Part shown: piece after piece, positions 25,715-34,000 of the stretch
Position numbering within the stretch: the first letter of the stretch is position 1
How the letters are laid out: every line of letters begins with the position of its first letter
Source: Rhodospirillaceae bacterium SYSU D60007
GTDB lineage: Bacteria; Pseudomonadota; Alphaproteobacteria; Reyranellales; Reyranellaceae
Assembly: GCA_003574685.1 (NCBI GenBank)
Contig: QOCQ01000021.1
Coordinates: 45,375 to 109,374 of the forward strand
Length of the DNA stretch: 64,000 nt
Direction of reading: 5' to 3'
Made by a program: the position numbers and the translations under genes
The notes under the pieces: model-generated
What the model saw: the letters and a program-made list of their open reading frames with translations, nothing else
What the model was told of the DNA's origin: nothing
The model's database searches: none

Positions 25715-26455
25715 ATGCCTGCGGCTGCGGTCCTCGCCTTCCCCGCCTCCGCCCACAGCACAAGGCCGCCCACAGTTACCCAGATGCTTGACGCCGCGGC
25801 CGCCGCCCGGCGCCTGGAGCGGGTGCTGGACGACACCGGCGCCGAAATTGCCGTCATCGCCCGGGTCGGCTCCGATCTCAGTCGCTACGGAATCACCTGG
25901 ACCCATGCCGGCATCGTCTGGCGCGACGATCCGGCGGCCCGCTGGCAGGTCTGGCATGCGCTGAACGACGGCGAAGGCGCCATCTCGCGCCTCTACCGCC
26001 AGGGCCTTATGAACTTCTTCCTCGATGATCCGCTGCATTATGCCGCGCTGGTGCTGGTCCCGTGCCCCGCGCTGCGGGCGGGCCTCGTGGCGCGCCTGCG
26101 GGAGGGCACGGCGGCCGACCTGCACCAGCCGCGCTATAACGTCGTCGCCTACCCGTTCGGCACCACCTACCAGAACTCCAACCAGTTCGTGCTGGAGAAT
26201 CTCGCGCTGGCCCGCTCCGGCCTGGTCTACGGCGAGCGGGCCGACGCCATCGCCGAATTGCGGCGCAGCGGCTTTCACCCCCATCGCGTGCGGCTCTCCG
26301 CCGTCGAGCGGCTGGGCAGCGCATTGCGCGCCAATGTCCATTTCGACGATCACCCTGTGGCCGACATCAACCGCTATGCCGTGGTCACCGTCGAATCGAT
26401 CGAACGCTGGCTGGTTACTAACGGCGAACTGAACCAGCGCATCGAGGTCGAATAG
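25715..26455 (+). CDS. DUF2145 family protein
   Basis: The 246-residue protein matches the DUF2145 pattern: IAVIARVGSDLSRYGITWTH, AGIVWRDDP, GEGAISRLYRQGLMNFFLDD, LVLVPCPALRAGLVARL, and the conserved HQPRYNVVAYPFGTTYQNSN (about residues 138-157) with QFVLENLALA after it. The Tyr/Asn/Gln-rich YPFGTTYQNSNQF segment and the earlier TH resemble the active-site parts of papain-like (NlpC/P60-type) folds, but no Cys nucleophile is evident there. A signal-like N-terminus ending AFPASAHS suggests export. Confidence 0.8.
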   Translation: MPAAAVLAFPASAHSTRPPTVTQMLDAAAAARRLERVLDDTGAEIAVIARVGSDLSRYGITWTHAGIVWRDDPAARWQVWHALNDGEGAISRLYRQGLMNFFLDDPLHYAALVLVPCPALRAGLVARLREGTAADLHQPRYNVVAYPFGTTYQNSNQFVLENLALARSGLVYGERADAIAELRRSGFHPHRVRLSAVERLGSALRANVHFDDHPVADINRYAVVTVESIERWLVTNGELNQRIEVE

Positions 26456-26463
26456 CCCCTTCG

Positions 26464-27327
26464 CTAGCGATTGCAGGCTGGACTGGCGAAGGCCGTTATC
26501 TCCTTGACGTCGGCGCGCCAGACGATGCCCTCGCGCACGAAGGTGAAGCGTGGCACGACGCCGTGCTCGTTCAGCTCGAAATGCGAAGCCATCCGCTCGC
26601 TGAGCGTCTTCGAGGTCTGCTGGAAGGCCCGGCTGCGGCCCGTCAGCAACGGCGATTTCACGACAAGCGGCTGCGCGCCCTTCGGCACTGCCAGCGGCGG
26701 CAGCGGGGATGCCGGTACCAGCGTTACGTCGACGCCGGTGTAGAAGCGGCCAAGCTCGATCGTTTGCAGCGTGAGCGCAGGCGGTGGCGCATCGCCTGCG
26801 GCGCCGGCCACAATAGCCGTCAGTCGTGCGCGCAGTGCCATCGGCAGGATCGTCGCCTTCGGCAGCTCCACCTTGCGCGGCAAGCGCGCCGATTTCACGT
26901 CCAGCGTGCCGGACCCGTCCTCGCCGAGCATGACGCTGCCGCGCACCTCTTCGCTGCGCGTGTTGGCGATGTAACGTGCTTCATAGCTTAGGCTGCGGCC
27001 GTCGAGCTTTTCGCTGAACTTCAGCGCCTCCTGGTACGAGTCGGCCTTGGGCCCCAGCGGCACCTTGGGGTCGCGCGTACCGCCGCGGTTTCGTTCGATG
27101 CCGTAGAGCAGTGCGCTGCTGTAGTTCCAGCCCTCGCAGGTCTTGCTGAGCGTCACCGAGAGCTGCGCATCCGTCCACGTATTCGCCGGCGGTTTTTCGA
27201 CCGTGACATGATAGGTGACCGCATGCCCCTGCATGTCGGTGCCAAACGCCGGCGCGGCCAGGGCAGCAGACGCCAGCGCAGCACCCGCAATGTAGCGCAG
27301 ACCCGGGCTGAGCAGCGTTCGGCGCAT
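26464..27327 (-). CDS. eipB: EipB-like cell envelope protein (DUF1849)
   Basis: The 287-residue protein has a signal peptide (to about APAFGTD) and the DUF1849 sequence: VTYHVTVEKPPANTW, LSKTCEGWNYSSALLY, LDGRSLSYEARYIANTRSEE, VELPKATILPM and a terminal ASPACNR. The early Cys (KTCEGW) and the Cys near the C-terminus match the disulphide of Brucella EipB, a periplasmic spiral-beta protein needed for envelope integrity. The family is found only in alphaproteobacteria, which supports the taxonomic assignment. Confidence 0.87.
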   Translation of the reverse strand: MRRTLLSPGLRYIAGAALASAALAAPAFGTDMQGHAVTYHVTVEKPPANTWTDAQLSVTLSKTCEGWNYSSALLYGIERNRGGTRDPKVPLGPKADSYQEALKFSEKLDGRSLSYEARYIANTRSEEVRGSVMLGEDGSGTLDVKSARLPRKVELPKATILPMALRARLTAIVAGAAGDAPPPALTLQTIELGRFYTGVDVTLVPASPLPPLAVPKGAQPLVVKSPLLTGRSRAFQQTSKTLSERMASHFELNEHGVVPRFTFVREGIVWRADVKEITAFASPACNR

Positions 27328-27370
27328 CGGATCCTCGAAGCACTTTCGCCGACTTTAGCCCGCGTTGCAT

Positions 27371-27468
27371 GTCTCGTCATCCCGAGCGCAGCGAGGATCT
27401 CCTGCGAATGATGCACGGCGCTTCAAACCGCGGGAGATCCCTCGCTGACGCTCGGGATGACGAGAGAC
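27371..27468. repeat. Imperfect inverted repeat with TCATCCCGAGCG arms
   Basis: The left arm (27371-27402, containing GTCTCGTCATCCCGAGCG) and right arm (27431-27468, containing CGCTCGGGATGACGAGAGAC) are nearly perfect inverted copies around a 28-base centre. The element fills the gap between eipB and nrdB, whose stop lies just beyond at 27476. Similar TCATCCCGAGCG repeats are widespread in GC-rich bacterial genomes. Confidence 0.8.
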
Positions 27469-27475
27469 ACAAGGC

Positions 27476-28435
27476 TTACGTGAACGCCTCGTCCCAGGTG
27501 CCGCGGGTGGAGGCGCGGGAGTATTCGGTGGCGCGGTTCTCGAAGAAGTTCGTGTGCTCGACCGCGTTCAGCATGTAGTCGATCCACGGCAGCGGATTCT
27601 TCTCCGTGCGGTAGATCGGCTGCAGATCAAGCTGCGTCAGCCGCCGGTCGGCGATAAAGCGGATGTAGCGCTTCACGTCGTCCGCTGTCATGCCCTCGAT
27701 GCCGCCGGTGCCGAAGGCCAGATCGATGAACGCGTCCTCGTGATCGACGATGGTGGAGCAGGCGATGTAGAGCTCGCGACGCAACGCCTCGGTCCAGATT
27801 TCCGGGTTCTCGGCCACGAAGGTGCGGAACAGCCGGATGATCGAGGTACAGTGCAGGCTCTCGTCGCGCACCGACCACGACACGATCTGGCCCATGCCCT
27901 TCATCTTGTTGAAGCGCGGGAAGTTCAGCAGCATGGCGAAGCTGGCGAAGAGCTGCAGGCCTTCGGTGAAGGCGCCGAACACCGCCAGCGTCCTTGCGAT
28001 GTCGGCCTTCGACTCGACGTTGAAGCCCTGCATGTAGTCGTACTTGTCCTTCATCTCCTTGTAGCGCAGGAAGGCCGAGTACTCCGTCTCCGGCATGCCG
28101 ATGGTGTCGAGCAGGTGCGAGTAGGCGGCGATATGCACCGTCTCCATGGCCGAGAAGGCAGCCAGCATCATCTGCACTTCGGTGGGCTTGAAGACCCGCG
28201 CGTAGTGCTTCATGTAGCAGTTGTTCACCTCGACATCGGCCTGGGTGAAGAAGCGGAAAATCTGCGTCAGCAGGTGCCGCTCGCTGTCGCTCAGCTTGTT
28301 GCGCCAGTCCTTCACGTCGTCGGCCAGCGGCACTTCCTCGGGCAGCCAGTGGATGCGCTGCTGCGTCAGCCAGGCGTCGTAGGCCCAGGGATAGTGGAAC
28401 GGCTTGTAGATCGGCTTGGCGTCGAGCAGGGACAT
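27476..28435 (-). CDS. nrdB: Ribonucleotide reductase class I, small subunit
   Basis: The 319-residue R2 protein houses the di-metal centre and Tyr radical that drive deoxyribonucleotide synthesis. Ligand segments are visible in order: FFTQADVEVNNCY, METVHIAAYSHLLD (Glu, His and the radical Tyr), FGAFTEGLQLFASF (Glu) and DESLHCTSIIRLF (Glu-x2-His). The C-terminus RASTRGTWDEAFT would dock on NrdA. The start at 28435 lies 11 bases after the stop of a 60-codon gene. The three genes nrdA-orf60-nrdB form one minus-strand operon. Confidence 0.95.
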   Translation of the reverse strand: MSLLDAKPIYKPFHYPWAYDAWLTQQRIHWLPEEVPLADDVKDWRNKLSDSERHLLTQIFRFFTQADVEVNNCYMKHYARVFKPTEVQMMLAAFSAMETVHIAAYSHLLDTIGMPETEYSAFLRYKEMKDKYDYMQGFNVESKADIARTLAVFGAFTEGLQLFASFAMLLNFPRFNKMKGMGQIVSWSVRDESLHCTSIIRLFRTFVAENPEIWTEALRRELYIACSTIVDHEDAFIDLAFGTGGIEGMTADDVKRYIRFIADRRLTQLDLQPIYRTEKNPLPWIDYMLNAVEHTNFFENRATEYSRASTRGTWDEAFT

Positions 28436-28446
28436 CTTCTTTTCCG

Positions 28447-28629
28447 TTACTGCTGGCGGACGGCGATGCTGGCCATGCCGGCCTTCTCCGGCGCGAGATA
28501 GCCATCCTCGATGGCGCACTGCTTGGCTTCCCGCGCGATGAAATCAAGCGGCGTACGTTCGCTCACCATCCCGTTCTCGAACGGATAGGTCGCGACCACG
28601 CGCCCTTCGAGCACTACGTCGACTATCAC
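28447..28629 (-). CDS. Small protein encoded between nrdA and nrdB
   Basis: A 60-codon gene with a GTG start and GGAGGGAAGCG directly upstream (GGAGG six bases before the start). The product opens with MIVDVVLEGRVVATYPFENG (residues 1-20), ends with AGMASIAVRQQ, and is about half charged or polar with one Cys (residue 38). It starts 20 bases after the nrdA stop and ends 11 bases before nrdB, so it must be translated with the reductase subunits. No known family was recognised. A role in assembly, activity or regulation of the reductase is suggested only by position. Confidence 0.65.
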   Translation of the reverse strand: MIVDVVLEGRVVATYPFENGMVSERTPLDFIAREAKQCAIEDGYLAPEKAGMASIAVRQQ

Positions 28630-28649
28630 CGCTTCCCTCCCCTTGTTGG

Positions 28650-30506
28650 TTACTGACAGGCCAGACATTCCTCGTAGTTGTTGGGTTCGGCCATGGCGGC
28701 CAGCGGCAGCTCGGCGGGGGCGTCGGCGCCGTTCTTGCGGGCGGGGGGCATCGGAACCGCGGCGATGTCGCCCGACACCGCCTCGGCACGCTGGATGGAG
28801 AGCGAACGGCAGTAGTAGAGGCTCTTCACGCCGCGCTTCCACGCCATCAGGTGGATCTGGTGCAGGTCGCGCTTGTGCACGTCGGCCGGCAGGAAAAGGT
28901 TCAGCGACTGCGACTGGCAGATAAAGGGCGTGCGGTCCGCCGCGTGCTCCACCAGCCAGCGCTGGTCGAGCTCGAAGGCGGTCTTGAACACGGCCTTCTC
29001 ATGATCGTCGAGAAAATCGAGATGCTGCACCGAGCCCTGGTTCAGGGTGATCGAGGTCCACGTCTCCTCGTCGTCGCGACCCTTGCGTGCCAGAAGCTGC
29101 TGGAGATACGGGTTGCGCACGTTGAACGAGCCCGACAGCGTCTTGTGCGTGAAGACATTGGCCGCGATCGGCTCGATGCCCGGCGAAGCGCCGCCGCAGA
29201 TGATCGAGATCGACGCCGTGGGCGCAATCGCCAGCTTGTTGGAGAAGCGCTCGGCGATGCCGAAATCGGCCGCGTCGGGGCATGCGCCGCGTTCGCTTGC
29301 CAGCTTCACCGAGGCGGCGTCCACCTCCTGCTTGATGTGCTTGAAGATCTTCTTGTTCCACACCTTGGCCATCACCGACTCGAGCGGGATGTTGCTGGCC
29401 TGCAGGAAGGAGTGGAAGCCCATGACGCCGAGCCCGACGCTGCGCTCGCGCATGGCCGAATAAGCGGCGCGCTGGAAATCGCTGCCGGACTTCTCGATGA
29501 AGGATTGCAGCACGTTGTCGAGAAAACGCATCACGTCCTCGATGAAGGTCGGATGCTCGTGCCACTCGAACCAGGTTTCCAGATTGAGCGACGACAGGCA
29601 GCACACCGCCGTGCGCTCGCGGCCGAACCTGTCCGTGCCGGTGGGCAGCGTGATCTCGCTGCACAGGTTGGAGGTCTTCACCGTCAGGCCGGCGAGCTTC
29701 TGGTGCTGTGGCAGGGCCCGGTTCACATGGTCGATGAAGATCAGGTAGGGCTCGCCAGTCTCGATGCGCGCCGTGAGGATGCGGATCCAGAGCTGGCGTG
29801 CCGGCAGCGTGCGCAGCACGGCGCCGTCCTTGGGCGAGGTCAGGGCCCATTCGCCGTCGCTCTCGACAGCGCGCATGAAGGCATCGGGAATCAGCACGCC
29901 ATGATGCAGGTTCAGCGCCTTGCGGTTGGGATCGCCGCCCGTGGGTCGGCGGATCTCGATGAACTCCTCGATCTCGGGATGGCTCACCGGCAGGTATACC
30001 GCGGCCGAGCCGCGGCGCAGCGAGCCCTGTGAGATGGCAAGCGTCAGCGAATCCATCACCCGGATGAAGGGCACGACGCCTGAGGTCTTGCCGTTCATGC
30101 CGACCTTCTCGCCGATCGAGCGCAGGTTGCCCCAGTAGGAGCCGATGCCGCCGCCGCGCGCCGCCAGCCAGACATTCTCGTTCCACAGGCCGACAATGCC
30201 CTCCAGCGAATCGCTGGCCTCGTTCAGGAAGCAGGAGATCGGCAAGCCGCGGCTGGTGCCGCCATTGCTGAGCACCGGAGTCGCCGGCATGAACCAGAGC
30301 CTGGAGATGTAGTCGTAGAGCCGCTGCGCATGCGCGTCGTCATCTGCGTAAGCCGATGCCACGCGCGCGAACAGGTCCTGGTAGCTCTCGCCGGGCAACA
30401 GGTAGCGGTCGGACAAGGTGGCCTTGCCGAACGCCGTGAGCCTGTCGTCGCGCGCGCGCTCGGTCACAACGCGGCCGCCGCCATGAAGCTGAACTACATC
30501 AAACAC
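28650..30506 (-). CDS. nrdA: Ribonucleotide reductase class I, large subunit without ATP-cone
   Basis: The 618-residue catalytic subunit keeps the active-site Cys pair (LPISCFLNEAS and AVCCLSSLN), the radical Cys with its partners in TSNLCSEITLP (N-x-C-x-E), the substrate loop PTASISIICGGASPGIEP, and the C-terminal redox pair ECLACQ. It is shorter than typical 750-residue NrdA because the N-terminal ATP-cone is missing: the protein starts almost directly at FGKATLSDRYLLPGES. Allosteric shut-off by dATP through that cone is therefore not expected. The GTG start at 30506 is the furthest plausible; a start 12-13 codons later is possible. Confidence 0.93.
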   Translation of the reverse strand: MFDVVQLHGGGRVVTERARDDRLTAFGKATLSDRYLLPGESYQDLFARVASAYADDDAHAQRLYDYISRLWFMPATPVLSNGGTSRGLPISCFLNEASDSLEGIVGLWNENVWLAARGGGIGSYWGNLRSIGEKVGMNGKTSGVVPFIRVMDSLTLAISQGSLRRGSAAVYLPVSHPEIEEFIEIRRPTGGDPNRKALNLHHGVLIPDAFMRAVESDGEWALTSPKDGAVLRTLPARQLWIRILTARIETGEPYLIFIDHVNRALPQHQKLAGLTVKTSNLCSEITLPTGTDRFGRERTAVCCLSSLNLETWFEWHEHPTFIEDVMRFLDNVLQSFIEKSGSDFQRAAYSAMRERSVGLGVMGFHSFLQASNIPLESVMAKVWNKKIFKHIKQEVDAASVKLASERGACPDAADFGIAERFSNKLAIAPTASISIICGGASPGIEPIAANVFTHKTLSGSFNVRNPYLQQLLARKGRDDEETWTSITLNQGSVQHLDFLDDHEKAVFKTAFELDQRWLVEHAADRTPFICQSQSLNLFLPADVHKRDLHQIHLMAWKRGVKSLYYCRSLSIQRAEAVSGDIAAVPMPPARKNGADAPAELPLAAMAEPNNYEECLACQ

Positions 30507-30563
30507 TTGGCGCCCCCGTTGGCTGTCTTTTCCACCTCTGTGGAGAGGATGGTTTGTGGACTC

Positions 30564-30611
30564 CTACTACATATCGCCGGAACTGCGGTGCCCGACCACC
30601 ATATGTCGATC
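30564..30611 (-). promoter_or_regulatory. Pair of NrdR-like boxes before nrdA
   Basis: Two 16-base sites resemble the NrdR palindrome (C-w-A-t-A-T-a-T-w-G core). On the minus strand the first reads CGGCGATATGTAGTAG (30564-30579). On the plus strand the second reads CCACCATATGTCGATC (30596-30611). Their centres are 32 bases apart, about three helical turns, the usual NrdR arrangement, and they lie 60-105 bases before the nrdA start codon. NrdR normally represses nrd operons. A third partial copy follows at 30607-30622. Confidence 0.5.
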
Positions 30612-30710
30612 ATATGTCGCCTCCCCCGCCTGTCATCCTCAAACTTTTCCCTTGCGCGGGAATCACAAGCAAAGTCTCACAATCCTTTGAAATGGCAGAA
30701 GAAAACGACA

Positions 30711-30722
30711 GTCAATATTGAC
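30711..30722. promoter_or_regulatory. GTCAATATTGAC perfect palindrome
   Basis: A perfect 12-bp palindrome lies in the A+T-rich middle of the nrdA/GDH gap, about 280 bases from the GDH start and 205 from nrdA. It may be an operator for either gene. No matching regulator could be named. Confidence 0.35.
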
Positions 30723-31001
30723 CTCACTACTCACTCGGAATTGCTGCTGCGCTGCAATAGAAACAAGAACAAACCGCGCTTTGGGGCAGATTTCCTGCTA
30801 CCGCGACGAAATTGTCAAGCAATCCGCCTCCCGCCTCGCCGCCCCAGCGTAAAACTCTCGACACGATGGGCATTGCGTGAGCCGCGAACGCACCACTGGA
30901 AATGGCGCGCCCCCGCAGGCTGGGTGACCACTTACCTTTTTATGAATTGGTCGGTCCCGGCTGATTGCGCTACCATTCGCCGCCACCCAGGGGAGGGAGC
31001 A

Positions 31002-34000
31002 ATGGACGTGCGCACGGCCGGCGGCGAAACCCTCAACAGCAGGCTGGCGGCCGTGGTCGAGGCGGCGCGCGCCGGGGGCGATGCTGCTGCCCGCTTTGCC
31101 CATCGGCTCTACGAGGGCTTGGCCCCCGAGGACATTGCCGCCGTCCCGGCTGCCGACCGCGCCGTGCAGGCCCGCGTGCTGTTCGAGTTCATCCGCCAGC
31201 GCACGGGCGAGGGCCCGAAGCTGCGCATCTACGATCCGGTGCTGGCAGAGCATGGCTATAGCGGCCGTCACACCGTTATCGAGATGGTCAACGACGACAT
31301 GCCGTTCCTCGTCGATTCGGTGCGCATGGAGCTGGTGCGCCGGGAACTGGCCGTCCATCTGATGGCGCATCCGGTCATGCCGGTTGCGCGCGACGCGGAC
31401 GGCACCGTCAAGGATTTCGGCGGACCGGCGCGGGGTTCGCCGCGTGAATCGGTGATGCGGATCGAGATCGACCGTGTCGGCGACGCGGCGGCGCGCCAGG
31501 ACCTGGAAGAGGCGTTGCGCCGTGCGCTTGGCGAGGTGCGGCTGGCCGTGACCGACTGGTTCGCCATGCGGCAGGCAGCGCTGGATGCGGTCGGCGAGCT
31601 CGCCATGGCATCGGGCCGTGTGCCCGCGCAGAAGGCGGCGCTGGAGGAGGCAGCGACCTTCCTGCGCTGGGCGGCGGAGAACCACTACACCTTCATCGGC
31701 TTTCGCCGTTTCAAGTACGGCGGCAAGCGCGGGCGGGCCAGCTACGACATCGTGCCGGGGTCCGGACTGGGCATTATGCGCAGCGATGAGGAGCGGCTGT
31801 TCGATCCGCATCCGCAGGGCCGGGCGGCGCTGGCCAGCTTCGCGGCCTCGAACGAGCCGGTTCTCGTGCTGAAGAGCGACCGCCCCTCGCGCGTGCACCG
31901 CGCCGGCACGATGGATGTGATCGCGGTCAAGAGCTATGACGCCAAGGGCAAGGCCACGGGCGAGCGGCGCTTCGCCGGGCTCTTCACCTCGTCGGCCTAC
32001 CACACCTCGCCGCGCGAGATCCCGCTGCTGCGCCGCAAGGTCGAGGCGATCATCGACCGGGCCGGCTACGATCCTTCCAGCCACGACGGCAAGGCGCTGC
32101 TCAACATCCTCGAGACGCATCCCCGCGACGAGCTGTTCCAGGCCGACGAGGACACGCTGTTCGCCACTGCCACGGCCGTGCTGCAACTGCAGGAGCGCCA
32201 GCGCGTGCGGCTGTTCGTGCGGCCCGATGCGGCCGGGCGGTTCGTCTCCTGCCTGGTCTACGCGCCGCGCGAGACCTACGACAGCGACCTGCGCAAGCGC
32301 TTCGCCAGCATCCTGCAGCGCGCCTATGACGCCGCCGTCGAGCATTTCTCGGTCACCGTGGGCGACGAGTCGGTGCTGGCGCGGGTGCTGTTCACGCTGC
32401 GCCTGAAGGATCCCATGGCGCGGCTGCCCGATCCTGATGCGATCGAGCGGGAGCTGGCCGAGGCGGCGCGCACCTGGAACGACCGGCTGAAGGATGCGCT
32501 GGTCGAGCGCCACGGCGAGGTCGACGGGCTTTCGCTGGCGCGGCGCCTGGCCGGGGCCTTTCCCATAGCCTACCGCGAGAACTTCGACGGCGCTGCCGCG
32601 GCACGCGATCTGGCCCTGGCGCAGGCGATCCAGGGCGGCGTGCCGCTGGGCATCGACCTTTACCGGCGCGCCGAGCAGGGTCAGCACCAGATGGGACTGA
32701 AGCTGGCGCGTGCCCATCAGCCGATCCCGCTATCCGACATCCTGCCGCCGCTGGAAGCGATGGGTCTGCGGGTCATGACCGAGACTCCCTACCGGCTGTC
32801 GCTGCCGGATGGCGCGGTGTGGCTGCACGATTTCACTCTCCAGACCGCCGATGGCCGCGCCGTCGATGTCGAGGTCGAACGGTCGGGCTTCGCCGAGACA
32901 CTGGGCGCGGTGTGGACCGGCGACATGGAGAGTGACGGCTTCAACCGGCTCGTGCTCGGCGCCGATATCGAGCCGCGCGACGTGGTCGCGCTGCGTGCCT
33001 ACGCCAAGTTTCTGCGCCAGGCCGGCTTTCCCTTCAGCCAGGACTACATGGAGCGGGCGCTGGCGGCGCATATCGGCATCGCTGCCGATCTGGCGGCGCT
33101 GTTCCGCGCCCGGCTTGATCCGGCGCTGGGCCCGCCCGATGCACCGCAGCGGCTGGAGCGGATCGAAAAGGCGCGTGCCGCCATCGGCGCGGCGCTTGAG
33201 CAGGTGGCGAGTCTCGACGAGGACCGCATCCTGCGGCGCTTCCTGAATGCCATCGAATGCACGTTGCGCACCAATTTCTGGCAAGCGGGCGCGGATGGCC
33301 GTCCCAAACCTTACGTATCCTTCAAGCTCGACAGCCGGCGACTCGAGGAACTGCCGCTGCCGCGGCCGATGGTCGAGATCTTCGTCTACAGCCCGCGCGT
33401 TGAGGGCGTGCATCTGCGCGGGGGCCCGGTGGCGCGCGGCGGTATCCGCTGGTCCGACCGGCGTGAGGACTTCCGGACCGAAATCCTGAACCTGATGAAG
33501 GCACAGATGGTGAAGAACGCCGTCATCGTGCCGGTGGGATCGAAGGGCGGCTTCTATGTGAAGCGGCCGCCGGCCGGCGGTACGCGCGAGCAGGTCCAGG
33601 TCGAGGGCATCGAGTGCTACAAGACGCTGATCCGCGGCATGCTGGATATCACCGACAATTTGGCGCCCGACGGCCGCGTGGTACCCCCCGATCATGTGCT
33701 GCGCCACGATGCCGATGATCCCTATCTCGTCGTGGCGGCCGACAAGGGCACCGCGACCTTCTCCGACATCGCCAACCAGGTATCGGCCGAGTACGGCTTC
33801 TGGCTGGACGACGCTTTCGCCTCCGGCGGCTCGGCAGGCTACGACCACAAGAAGATGGGCATCACGGCGCGCGGCGCGTGGGAAAGCGTGAGGCGCCACT
33901 TCCGCGAGCTCGGACTGGATACCCAGGTCACGCCGTTTACCGCTGTAGGTGTAGGCGACATGTCGGGCGACGTGTTCGGCAACGGTCTGCTGCGTTCCGA

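Larger units (their letters stand above)
30507..31001. other. Divergent intergenic region nrdA / NAD-GDH
   Basis: About 495 bases, noticeably A+T-richer than the surroundings between 30640 and 30800, with no convincing gene. It contains NrdR-like boxes (30564-30611), a direct repeat CATATGTCG at 30600-30608 and 30611-30619, and a perfect 12-bp palindrome GTCAATATTGAC at 30711-30722. The GDH ribosome binding site GGGAGGGAGC lies at the right edge. Confidence 0.7.
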
